Assembly (NCBI GenBank): GCA_003577245.1
Contig: QEVS01000009.1
Span: forward strand, 1-64,000
DNA length: 64,000 nt
Source: a bacterium
GTDB taxonomy: Bacteria > Chloroflexota > Dehalococcoidia > Tepidiformales > Tepidiformaceae
Reading direction: 5' to 3'
Shown: positions 7,768 through 15,594 of the stretch, in pieces
Layout: the number at the start of each line of letters is the position of its first letter
Position numbering within the stretch: the first letter of the stretch is position 1
Notes under the pieces: generated by a model
Database searches by the model: none
Told to the model about the DNA's origin: nothing
The model's input: only the letters and a program-made list of their open reading frames with translations
Position numbers and translations under genes: made by a program

Positions 7768-8840
7768 CAGATTCTCGCTTCCATTCGCTGGAGGACGCTG
7801 AGGCGCGCTGCGACCTTCCCTGCAATCTGTTCGAAGGCGCGCGCGGACCTGGATTCAGGTGCACTGTGGACAACCGGAACGCCGCTGTCGCCGGCTTCGC
7901 GCACCCCCGGTTCGATTGGCACTTCGCCGAGGAAGTCGAGTCCCACCTCGTCCGCCGCGTCACGGGCGCCCCCATGGCCGAAGATGTCGTAACGATTCCC
8001 CGTGTCAGGGGCGATGAAGTAGCTCATGTTCTCGATGATCCCGAAGACCGGCACGTCGAGCTTCTCGAACATGGTGATGGCCTTCATGGCGTCTTCCAGC
8101 GAGACCTCCTGCGGCGTCGAGACGATCACCACCCCGGCAATGGGCGCGTCCTGCGCCATGCTCATGGCGGCGTCGCTGGTGCCCGGCGGCAGGTCGATGA
8201 GCAGGTAGTCGAGCTCGGGCCACTCGATGTCGTGCAACAGCTGGCGCACGGCGCTGCCGATCATCGGTCCCCGCCACACCACCGGCTGGCCTTTCGGGAG
8301 CAGGAACCCGATGGAGACCACGTGCACCCCGTATCGTTCGATGGGCCGCAGGCCCTGGTTGCTCTTCGCCTGCAGCCCCTGGGCGAGGCCGAACATGGTG
8401 GGCAGGTTCGGGCCCGTGACGTCGGCGTCGATGAGGCCCACGCGCGCGCCGGACTTCGCCAGGGCCACTGCCAGGTTCGTGGCCACGGTCGACTTGCCGA
8501 CGCCCCCCTTGTTGCTGGCGATGGCGATGATGTTGCGCACGCCCGGGACCGGCTTCTGGCCCTCGCGCGGCACCGAAGAACGCACATCTGCGCCCCAGTC
8601 GATTTCGACCGCCTCCAGCCCCGGCAATGCTGCCAGCGCGGCGCGGATGTCCTGCTCGATGCGGTCCTTGAGCGGGCAGGCGGGTGTTGTGAGTTCGACG
8701 GTAAGTGAGACATGCCGGCCGTCAACGGCGAGATCCTTCACCATTCCCAGCGAGACGATGTCGCGGTGGAGTTCGGGATCTTTCACGGTAGCCAGCGCGG
8801 CCATCACGGCCTCGCTGCTAATGGAGCTGGTTGAAGTCAT
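7767..8840 (-). CDS. Mrp/ApbC-type P-loop ATPase with N-terminal MIP18 domain
   Basis: Residues 1-90 form a MIP18/DUF59 domain (VKDPELHRDIVSLGMVKDL, TPACPLKDRI). The deviant Walker A ASNKGGVGKSTVATNLA begins near residue 108, and the Mrp signature LIDLPPGTSDAAMSMAQ follows. Family members carry or deliver iron-sulfur clusters. The C-terminal CxxC that binds the bridging cluster in ApbC is absent: the segment reads ENMSYFIAPDTGNRYDIFG. Length (357) is normal. ATG at 8840 has no obvious ribosome site; an alternative ATG at 8804 has GAGG in front. It overlaps the NYN gene downstream. Confidence 0.92.
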   Translation of the reverse strand: MTSTSSISSEAVMAALATVKDPELHRDIVSLGMVKDLAVDGRHVSLTVELTTPACPLKDRIEQDIRAALAALPGLEAVEIDWGADVRSSVPREGQKPVPGVRNIIAIASNKGGVGKSTVATNLAVALAKSGARVGLIDADVTGPNLPTMFGLAQGLQAKSNQGLRPIERYGVHVVSIGFLLPKGQPVVWRGPMIGSAVRQLLHDIEWPELDYLLIDLPPGTSDAAMSMAQDAPIAGVVIVSTPQEVSLEDAMKAITMFEKLDVPVFGIIENMSYFIAPDTGNRYDIFGHGGARDAADEVGLDFLGEVPIEPGVREAGDSGVPVVHSAPESRSARAFEQIAGKVAARLSVLQRMEARI

Positions 8841-9114
8841 TGGTCGTTTTCTGTGTACCTTTCAGGTTCCCCCGGGGGATGCGTTGAGCGAAGCCCGGCC
8901 GCAATTGCCGGGCGAGAAGGCGTGGAAAGCGAAGGCCTGGGAAACAGGAGCCGGCCGTGGTTGCGCTCAGCCGGGGCAGAAGCTGACAGTGCGGATTCCT
9001 CGCGGCTCCTGGCCGGGTGTTCCGGCCACGCCTGCTGTACCGATCGTAGCCTGTTGCAAGGGCGGCCCGCAAACCGGGGTTCGATTTACTCGCCCTTTCG
9101 GCCCACAAATCTAG
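8841..9114. other. Divergent intergenic region between Mrp and the zinc-ribbon gene
   Basis: No gene is visible. It holds the promoter region of Mrp (leftward) and, at its right end, that of the small zinc-ribbon gene. A 7-bp inverted repeat (AAGGGCG at 9058-9064, CGCCCTT at 9091-9097) overlaps the place where the -35 element of the rightward promoter would be, so it is a candidate operator. The GGTTCGATT between the arms recalls a tRNA T-loop, but no tRNA can be folded. Confidence 0.4.
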
Positions 9115-9120
9115 TATAAT
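9115..9120 (+). promoter_or_regulatory. Consensus -10 element of the small zinc-ribbon gene
   Basis: TATAAT at 9115-9120 is a perfect -10 box; no good -35 is seen 16-18 bases upstream. Transcription would start near 9127, giving a leader of about 65 bases before the ATG at 9192. Confidence 0.55.
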
Positions 9121-9191
9121 GCCATCCTTACGCGGCCGGAGCCCCTGTCCCAACCCGCCGGGATTCGGCCCCACGGAGGTTCTTGAACGGA

Positions 9192-9422
9192 ATGACACAG
9201 GCAAACCCCATCGATGCGACCGGCCACTCCCAGGTCTGTCGCCACCACTGGGTCATCGATACCCCCAACGGCTCGGTGAGTGGCGGCCGCTGCAAGCGCT
9301 GTGGCGTCACACGCCAGTTCCGCAATTCCTCGGAAGACTTGATGTGGGATAGCGATAGCTTCAGTCTCAGCGGCTCACGCTACCGTGCGCGCCGCAATGG
9401 TGAAACCACAAACCTCTCCTGA
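9192..9422 (+). CDS. Small zinc-ribbon-like protein
   Basis: The 76-residue product has CRHHW near its N-terminus and CKRCGVTRQFRNS in the middle, a Cys/His plus CxxC arrangement that could bind one zinc ion. The C-terminal third is polar (SLSGSRYRARRNG). GGAGG at 9175-9179 is 12 bases before the ATG; a TTG at 9183 in frame would be only three bases away, so I prefer the ATG. The gene has its own -10 box and its own terminator right after the stop, so it is a monocistronic small gene. The function is unknown; nucleic-acid or protein contact through the ribbon is a guess. Confidence 0.7.
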   Translation: MTQANPIDATGHSQVCRHHWVIDTPNGSVSGGRCKRCGVTRQFRNSSEDLMWDSDSFSLSGSRYRARRNGETTNLS

Positions 9423-9444
9423 CCGGGTCCAGGGAAGAAAAGCG

Positions 9445-9475
9445 AGCAGCCGGGGCAACCCGGCTGCTCTGTTTC
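9445..9475 (+). terminator. Rho-independent terminator of the small zinc-ribbon gene
   Basis: AGCAGCCGGG (9445-9454) pairs perfectly with CCCGGCTGCT (9459-9468) around a GCAA loop, followed by CTGTTTCC. It lies 23 bases after the stop codon and before the start of pyrD. Confidence 0.8.
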
Positions 9476-9507
9476 CGGCCGCCGCCGCGCACCCCTACAC
9501 TGGTGAC

Positions 9508-10446
9508 GTGCCACCCGATCTCGGCGTCGACCTTGCCCCCGGGCACAAGACCGGCCTCCAGCTCCGCAACCCCGTGATGCCCGCCTCGGGCACCTTCAGC
9601 TGGGGGCTCGAATTCGCGAAGCATTTCGATATCAACGCCCTCGGCGCGGTTGTCAGCAAGGGGATCACCACTGCTCCGAGGCAGGGCAACCCTCAGCCCC
9701 GGGTGGCCGAGACCCCCGCAGGCATGCTCAACTCCATCGGCCTCCAGAACGTAGGCCTGGGCGAGGTCATCAAGAGCCTTGCACCCACCTGGGCGAAATG
9801 GGACGTGCCCGTGATTGCCAACATCGCCGCCGATACGGTCGAGGAGTTCGGCGAGATGGCGGCGCGGCTTGATGGCACGCCGGGAATCGCTGCCCTCGAA
9901 CTCAACATCAGCTGTCCCAACGTCGACCAGGGTGGCATCGAGATCGGCCAATCGGTTGAGGCCTCGGCCAGGGCCACGCGCGCGGCCGTGCGGCACACCG
10001 ACCTCCCGGTCATCGTGAAGCTGACCCCGAATGTCACCGACCCCGTGGCGCTGGCGCTCGCCTGCGAGGCCGAAGGCGCAGCCGCCATCTGCGCGATTAA
10101 CACGGTGCTCGGGCTCGCCATCGATACCCGCAGACGGCGTCCCGTGCTTCCGCGCGCCCGCGGCGGGCTCAGCGGACCCGCCATCAAGCCAATTGCGCTG
10201 CGCATCGTCTACGACGTGGCAAAGGCCGCGCGAATCCCGGTCATCGGTTGCGGTGGCATCCGCACCGGCCAGGATGCCATCGAGTTCCTCATGGCAGGCG
10301 CTACGGCCGTGCAGGTGGGCACCGCAACCTTCGCCAACCCCCGCGCCCTCCTGGATGTCATCGAAGGCATCGGGGGGTGGCTTGAAGGTGAAGGCGTGGC
10401 CAGTGTACGCGACATAATCGGCTGCGCGCTTCCGCCCCGCGATTGA
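9508..10446 (+). CDS. pyrD: Dihydroorotate dehydrogenase, class 1B catalytic subunit type
   Basis: This enzyme oxidises dihydroorotate to orotate in pyrimidine synthesis, with FMN in a TIM barrel. Diagnostic segments are NPVMPASGTFSWG, SKGITTAPRQGNPQPRVAETPAGMLNSIGLQN, ELNISCPNVDQGG (catalytic Cys, as in class 1), IVKLTPNVTD, INTVLG and GCGGIRTGQDAIEFLMAGATAVQVGTA. About 312 residues from the GTG at 9508 (frame open from 9385, but the extra part overlaps the previous gene's end and its terminator). Class 1B enzymes use an iron-sulfur/FAD subunit PyrK, which is not in this window. The IscU-like gene follows after 39 bases. Confidence 0.95.
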   Translation: MPPDLGVDLAPGHKTGLQLRNPVMPASGTFSWGLEFAKHFDINALGAVVSKGITTAPRQGNPQPRVAETPAGMLNSIGLQNVGLGEVIKSLAPTWAKWDVPVIANIAADTVEEFGEMAARLDGTPGIAALELNISCPNVDQGGIEIGQSVEASARATRAAVRHTDLPVIVKLTPNVTDPVALALACEAEGAAAICAINTVLGLAIDTRRRRPVLPRARGGLSGPAIKPIALRIVYDVAKAARIPVIGCGGIRTGQDAIEFLMAGATAVQVGTATFANPRALLDVIEGIGGWLEGEGVASVRDIIGCALPPRD

Positions 10447-10485
10447 GTTCCCGCTCTCCGGCGCCCAATGGGCTACGATCGCTCC

Positions 10486-10881
10486 ATGGCGGCCTACGCC
10501 CCTCTTGTCATCGAGCACTTCGAAAATCCCCGCAACGCGGGGGAGATGGCGGATCCCGACGGCGAAGCCACAACCGCCAACCCGGTCTGCGGCGACCGCA
10601 TGCGCGTCATGCTGCGCGTTGCCGATGGGCGCGTACAGGAAATCCGCTGGCAGACGCGGGGCTGCCCTCCCGCCATTGCTACCAGCTCGTTCGCCAGCGA
10701 AATGGTGCAAGGCTGGACGATCGAGCAAGTGGAGGCGCTTACACGCGAAGCCATCGCCGAGGGGATTGGCGGCCTCCCCGGGGACAAGGTTCACTGCAGC
10801 GTCCTCGCCGCCGATGCGCTCCGTTCGGCCGTTGCCAACTACCGCGCGAAGGCCGCCGGCCGGCCGGCGACGGACGCTTAG
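10486..10881 (+). CDS. IscU/NifU N-terminal-like iron-sulfur scaffold protein
   Basis: The 131-residue protein begins with the IscU pattern YAPLVIEHFENPRNAGEM, and has the three scaffold cysteines: C35 in NPVCGD, C60 in TRGCPPAI and C104 in HCSVLAADAL. The second site is unusual because standard scaffolds read GCG(S/A)A; here Pro-Pro follows the Cys. The Asp after the first Cys (CGD) is present. It sits alone, without IscS, HscA or Suf genes. A role in cluster assembly or transfer is inferred from family. An ATG at 10468 in frame is possible, but the MAAYAP start fits the family. Confidence 0.85.
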   Translation: MAAYAPLVIEHFENPRNAGEMADPDGEATTANPVCGDRMRVMLRVADGRVQEIRWQTRGCPPAIATSSFASEMVQGWTIEQVEALTREAIAEGIGGLPGDKVHCSVLAADALRSAVANYRAKAAGRPATDA

Positions 10882-10944
10882 ATGGGGTCGGCATCCGCAT
10901 GCCGCCCGTGCAACGGCCAGCCGGGACCGGTACGATAAGAACCC

Positions 10945-12225
10945 GTGCGAGTGATTCATTTCGCCGATCTCCACATCGGCGTTGACACCTTTGGCAGACC
11001 CATGTCCGATCGCGGCTGGTCGTCGCGCATGCAGGACTTCCTCGACGCCTTCGACGAGCTCGTCGCCTTCGCCATCGAGAACACCGCCGATGCAGTCGTC
11101 TTCGCTGGTGACGCCTACAAGGCTCGCGAACCCACGCAGACCCACCAGCGCGAATTCGCAAGGAGGGTGCGCCAGCTGAGCGAAGCCGGAATCGCCACCT
11201 TCCTCCTGGTCGGCAACCACGACCTCCCCAACGCCGAAGGACGTGCGCACGCCCTGGAGATCTTCCGCACGCTCGATGTGCCCAACGTCTACGTTGGCGA
11301 CAACGCGTGGTTCGCCCAGAACGGCTTTGTGCCGCAGGTCATGCAGACACGCTCCGGCCCGCTCCAGGTGGCTTTCATCCCGTGGCCGCAGGTCAGCCGC
11401 CTCGTTGCGAACGACCCGGAGGCCGCCTCGGCCTCCATCGACCAGTTGCACCGAATCGTGGAGGGGAAGCTCGCCGACCTCATTGCGAAGCAGGCCGCCG
11501 CGCTGGACCCGGCGCTCCCCGCCGTCCTCACCTGCCACATCTCTCTGAATGAAGCCATCGTGCGCAACCGGCCCGGTTCGGAGCAGTTCATGACCGTTGG
11601 AACCGCGCCAACCCTGCTCAAGAGCCAGCTGCAGGAGGCATGTTTCGACTACATCGCGCTCGGCCACCACCACAACAACGTGGACCTGGGGCTGCAAACC
11701 CCCTGCTGGTACTCCGGCTCGTTGCAGGCCGTGGATTTCGGCGAGGAAGGCCAGCCGAAGGGCTTCATGGTTTTCGACATCGACCCCGCCATGCCCCGCG
11801 GTGAACGCGTGTACGGCGCCGGTCTTCCCCGGTTGGTGAACGTGCAAGCCCGCCGGTTCGTGACCGTCGAGGTGGCGCCGCGCGATGCCGACCCCACCGC
11901 CGAGGTCTGTCGCGCCATTGAGAACGCAGAGGTGGCGAACTCGATTGTTCGCGTGCACATCAACCTTTCGCCCGAACAACAGTCCCTCTTCCGGCTTCCC
12001 GAGGCGCGAAGGCTGCTCGATTCCGCCCACTACGTTGCTGCCCTGCGCGTCATCCTCCCGAACGACCCCCGTCCTTCCCTGCCGGCCGGGCAGGCGCCAT
12101 CGGCCGACCCCGTCCAGGCGCTGGACCTCTTTTTTCGCAACAAGGCCTACGAAGACGCCCGCCGCGAGCGGCTCCTTGCTGCCGCCCGCGACCTCGTCGC
12201 GGTCACGGGGGAGCCCGGTGCCTGA
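10945..12225 (+). CDS. sbcD: Mre11/SbcD-type DNA repair phosphoesterase, first of two
   Basis: The protein (426 residues, GTG start) has all Mre11-type metal motifs: HFADLHIGVD, FAGDAYKAR, LVGNHDLPN, TCHISLN and ALGHHHNN. SbcD pairs with SbcC as an ATP-dependent nuclease that opens hairpins and blocked ends. The C-terminal 130 residues carry the capping and SbcC-contact regions. It overlaps the next gene by eight bases, which encodes a second, shorter phosphoesterase, and SbcC follows. The ribosome site is weak (GATAAGAACCC). The order of the three genes and the overlaps show one operon. Confidence 0.92.
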   Translation: MRVIHFADLHIGVDTFGRPMSDRGWSSRMQDFLDAFDELVAFAIENTADAVVFAGDAYKAREPTQTHQREFARRVRQLSEAGIATFLLVGNHDLPNAEGRAHALEIFRTLDVPNVYVGDNAWFAQNGFVPQVMQTRSGPLQVAFIPWPQVSRLVANDPEAASASIDQLHRIVEGKLADLIAKQAAALDPALPAVLTCHISLNEAIVRNRPGSEQFMTVGTAPTLLKSQLQEACFDYIALGHHHNNVDLGLQTPCWYSGSLQAVDFGEEGQPKGFMVFDIDPAMPRGERVYGAGLPRLVNVQARRFVTVEVAPRDADPTAEVCRAIENAEVANSIVRVHINLSPEQQSLFRLPEARRLLDSAHYVAALRVILPNDPRPSLPAGQAPSADPVQALDLFFRNKAYEDARRERLLAAARDLVAVTGEPGA

Positions 12226-12997
12226 GCGGCGTCGCCTCAGGGTAGTACACACCTCCGATGTGCACCTCGGCGCCTACAGCGGCAACGAGGGGCACTGGGC
12301 CGTGCGCCGCTCGCTCATCGAGACCGCTTTCAGCCGCGTGATTGACCTCGCTTCGAACGTGAATGCCGACGCTCTCCTTATTGCCGGCGACTTCTTCGAC
12401 AACGACCGGGTTGAGCCTGACGTCGTCCAGTTCGCGGCGGAGCAGATCCGGCGCTTCCCAGGGCAGACGCTCCTCATTCCCGGCAACCACGACCCCATGG
12501 ACCGCGGCAGCCTCTACTGGCGCCACGATATGGAGGCAGTGGCTCCCCGGCTGCGCATCCTGCGTGAGCATGGCGGCGAGATCCTTGAACCCGAAGGCCT
12601 GGACCTGGTGGTGTGGGGCCGCGCCTATCTCGATAGTGACTGGCATTTCCGCCCGCTGGAAGGGCTGCCCGGCCGGATGGATGGCCGCTGGCACATCGCC
12701 ATGGCGCACGGGCATTTCGTCCGCCAGGACGGCGAGATGCATCGCTCCCTGCTCATAACCGAGTCTGAAGTCGCCGATGCGGCGGCCACCGGGTGGGACT
12801 ACCTCGCCCTCGGGCACTGGGAACCCCACGCCGACGTGAGCACCGGCGGGATGACAGCCGTCTATTCAGGCGCGCCCATGCCCCTCTCCGATGCCAATCG
12901 GCGCGCCGGCTGGGCCGCAGTCGTGGACTTCGATGAATCCGGCGTGCGCTGGCGAGTCGAACGTGTGGACCCGCGCGACCCGGGAGGCGAGAAGTGA
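12218..12997 (+). CDS. Second Mre11-like phosphoesterase between sbcD and sbcC
   Basis: The frame is open further upstream, but GTG at 12218 gives 259 residues beginning just before HTSDVHLGAY, the first metal motif. The other motifs are LIAGDFFDND, IPGNHDPMD, MAHGHFV and LALGHWEPH. The last motif is GHWE where Mre11 enzymes have GHxH, so one metal ligand is changed from His to Glu. The protein lacks the long C-terminal capping domain of the first copy. Overlap with sbcD is eight bases and with sbcC four (GTGA), so it should be made in step with both. It could be a second nuclease subunit or an accessory phosphatase. Confidence 0.88.
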   Translation: MPERRRLRVVHTSDVHLGAYSGNEGHWAVRRSLIETAFSRVIDLASNVNADALLIAGDFFDNDRVEPDVVQFAAEQIRRFPGQTLLIPGNHDPMDRGSLYWRHDMEAVAPRLRILREHGGEILEPEGLDLVVWGRAYLDSDWHFRPLEGLPGRMDGRWHIAMAHGHFVRQDGEMHRSLLITESEVADAAATGWDYLALGHWEPHADVSTGGMTAVYSGAPMPLSDANRRAGWAAVVDFDESGVRWRVERVDPRDPGGEK

Positions 12998-15540
12998 TTC
13001 CCCGGCGCATCCGCCTGCGCAACTTCCTCTCCTACCGCGAATGCACGGTCGACCTCACCGGGCTCCACCTGGCGGTGCTCTGTGGCAAGAACGGCGACGG
13101 GAAATCGGCTCTGCTTGATGCGATGACGTGGGCGCTCTGGGGAGCGGCGCGGGGACGGCTCGAAGACGACCTCATCAACCAGTCTGAGACCGAGATGCTC
13201 GTGGAGTTCGAGTTTGAGGCGAACGGCGACCTCTTCGTTGTGATTCGCAAGCGCGCGCGGGGCAAGCCGGGCGCGCTGGACTTCCTCCAGGTTGCACCCG
13301 ATGGACGGCGCATCTCGCTCTCTGGCGGCATCATGCGCGAAACCCAGGCCGAGATCATTCGCCGGGTCCAGATGGATTTCGACACCTTCGTCAACAGCGC
13401 CTTCATCGCCCAGGGGCGTGCCAACGAATTCACCCGCAAGAGCGCCGCCGAACGCAAAGAGGTGTTTCGAAAAGTCCTCGGCCTGGAGCGGTTCGAAGAG
13501 CTCGCCGCGGCGGCCACCGACCGCCGCAAGGAGTGCGCAGCGCGCATTTCCGCCATCGGCCGCGAGACCGAAGACCTGCGCGCCGACGTCGCCCGGCTCC
13601 CCGAAGTGGAACGAGAGCTTGCTGCCACCGTCGAACGGCGCGAAGGCCTGGAGCCTCTGATCGCCGGCGCCGAGGTGCAGGTTGGGGAGCTCCGCCAGGC
13701 CGTGGCGGACCATGCCAGGCTCCGGAGCGAGGTGGACAGCCTGGAACAGCGCGTGGGCGAAGCACAGGAGGGCGTCGTGGCCGCCGATGCCGCCATCGCT
13801 GCCGTGGAGAAGGAGCGGGACTCCACGCGCGAGCTGCTGGTCCACGAGCAGGCCATCACAGCCCGGTACAAGGAGCTCGTGAGCGCGCGCGCCGCCGAGC
13901 ACGAGGCCGCAGAGCGCCAGGCCCGTGCCTCCGAAGCGGAGCGGGCCGAGCAGGCCGCCTCCCGCGTCATCGCCGAGGAGCGTGCGCGCATTGAGGCGTC
14001 GCTTGCGGCGCATCGCCGCGACCACGAGGCCGCCGTGCTCGCCTCCGAGGACCTGCCGGGGTTGATTACCGCCGAGGCAGCCCTGGCTGACGGCCGCGCC
14101 GCCCTGGCGGAACTGGACCAGCAGACAGAGGCGGCCCGCGCCGAGGAGAGCGAACTGCGCTCCCGTGAGGCGGCCTCCCGCGCCGAGGCGGAGCAGGCCC
14201 TGCAACAGGCCACGGAGATCAAAGCCAAAGAGGCCCAGCTGGAGGGGGTCGCCACCTGTCCCGTCTGCCGCCAGCCACTTTCCCCGGACGACCTCGATCA
14301 CGTGCGGGGAGAGTACGCCGAACAGCGCCGGGTGCTCGGCGAGCGGTACCGTCAGGCCCAGGCGGCGAAAGACCAGGCCGCCGCCGGCGCCGAGGCGGCG
14401 AAGACCGCTGTCGCACGGCTCCAGCGGGAGCGCCAATCTCGGGAAACCGCGCTCCGCCAGCAGGAACGAGACCTGCTCAGTCGCCTCACTTCGGCCACGG
14501 AGGCTGCCGGTAGAGTCCCCGTCCTTGTCGCGGCCATCAGCGAAGCCGAGGCGCTCCTTGCGGCAGATGACTTCGCGCCTGGCGCCCGGCAGGAGCTTGA
14601 GGAGGCTAAGGTCGCGCTCGCCGCCGCGGGCTACGACCAGGCCGCACACCAGCAGCTCAGGACCACGATTCGTGACCTGGCAGGCGCGGACGACGCCTAC
14701 CGCGACCTCGCCCTTGCCGGCGAGCGCGCTGCCGCCCTGGAGATGGCCCTGGCCCGCGAGCAGAAATCCCTGGCCGAACGGCGGGAGCAGCTCTGCCGGG
14801 CGCGAGAGGCGCTCGAAGCCGCACATGCCGCCCTTGAGGCCGCTACCGACGTCACTCCCCGGCTCAATGCCGCCGAGGCGGAACTTGGAACGCTCAGGGA
14901 TGAGCTCAAGCTATGCCTTCAATCCGGGGGGCGCCTTCAAGAAGTCCTCAGCCAGTTGATGCAGAAGCAGGCCCGTGCTGCGACCCAGGCCGATGAGATG
15001 CGGGCCCTGAAGGACGAGGAGCTGGTGTTCACCGAGCTGGCGGCCGCCTTCGGCAAGAATGGCGTCCAGGCGATGCTTATCGACCAGTCTCTGCCCCGGC
15101 TCGAGCTGATTGCCAATGAGATGCTCGACCGCATGACGGGCGGGCGGATCCAGGTCACACTCCACACCCAGCGCCAGAATCAGAAGGGCGCCGTGGTCGA
15201 GACCCTCGACATCCGCATTAGCGATGACATCGGTGGCCGTGACTACGAGATGTATAGCGGCGGCGAGGCCTTTCGCGTCGACTTCGCTCTGCGCATCGCG
15301 CTCGCGAAGCTGTTGGCCGAACGCGCCGGCTCGGCCCTGCCCACCCTTATCATCGATGAAGGCTTCGGCACGCAAGATCAGGACGGGATCGACGGGCTCG
15401 TCGAGGCCATCAACGCGATTGCGGACCAGTTCCGGCTAATCCTCGTCGTCACCCATATCGAAGAGCTCAAGGGGCGCTTCGATCGCCGCATCGACGTGAC
15501 CAAGCACCCTTCCCTCGGCTCCGTTTGCACGGTCGTCTGA
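12994..15540 (+). CDS. sbcC: SbcC/Rad50-type ATPase
   Basis: The 848-residue protein has the Rad50 layout: N-terminal IPRRIRLRNFLSYRE and Walker A CGKNGDGKSALLDAMTWALWG, two long coiled-coil arms rich in Ala/Glu/Arg, a zinc hook CPVCRQPLSP near residue 420, then the ABC signature MYSGGEAFRVDFALRIALAK and Walker B PTLIIDEGFGTQDQDG with the D-loop. It tethers DNA ends and drives the Mre11 nuclease by ATP. The start is GTG inside the stop of the previous gene. It is shorter than E. coli SbcC because the arms are shorter, close to archaeal Rad50 length. Convergent with cofE after 54 bases. Confidence 0.95.
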   Translation: MIPRRIRLRNFLSYRECTVDLTGLHLAVLCGKNGDGKSALLDAMTWALWGAARGRLEDDLINQSETEMLVEFEFEANGDLFVVIRKRARGKPGALDFLQVAPDGRRISLSGGIMRETQAEIIRRVQMDFDTFVNSAFIAQGRANEFTRKSAAERKEVFRKVLGLERFEELAAAATDRRKECAARISAIGRETEDLRADVARLPEVERELAATVERREGLEPLIAGAEVQVGELRQAVADHARLRSEVDSLEQRVGEAQEGVVAADAAIAAVEKERDSTRELLVHEQAITARYKELVSARAAEHEAAERQARASEAERAEQAASRVIAEERARIEASLAAHRRDHEAAVLASEDLPGLITAEAALADGRAALAELDQQTEAARAEESELRSREAASRAEAEQALQQATEIKAKEAQLEGVATCPVCRQPLSPDDLDHVRGEYAEQRRVLGERYRQAQAAKDQAAAGAEAAKTAVARLQRERQSRETALRQQERDLLSRLTSATEAAGRVPVLVAAISEAEALLAADDFAPGARQELEEAKVALAAAGYDQAAHQQLRTTIRDLAGADDAYRDLALAGERAAALEMALAREQKSLAERREQLCRAREALEAAHAALEAATDVTPRLNAAEAELGTLRDELKLCLQSGGRLQEVLSQLMQKQARAATQADEMRALKDEELVFTELAAAFGKNGVQAMLIDQSLPRLELIANEMLDRMTGGRIQVTLHTQRQNQKGAVVETLDIRISDDIGGRDYEMYSGGEAFRVDFALRIALAKLLAERAGSALPTLIIDEGFGTQDQDGIDGLVEAINAIADQFRLILVVTHIEELKGRFDRRIDVTKHPSLGSVCTVV

Positions 15541-15594
15541 CCGTTTGCCCTCTGTTTGACCCGGCTAGCCTCTGCTCACACGAGCCGCGGCCGT

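Noticed and set aside
9058..9097. tRNA-like fragment with GGTTCGATT between complementary arms
   Set aside because: The enclosed length is only 26 bases, no anticodon or D-arm can be formed, and the arms do not make a tRNA acceptor stem of the right geometry.
9367..12252. A minus-strand open frame of 961 codons
   Set aside because: It is antisense to pyrD, the IscU-like gene and sbcD, all with intact motifs. The product is His/Arg/Gly-rich without pattern.
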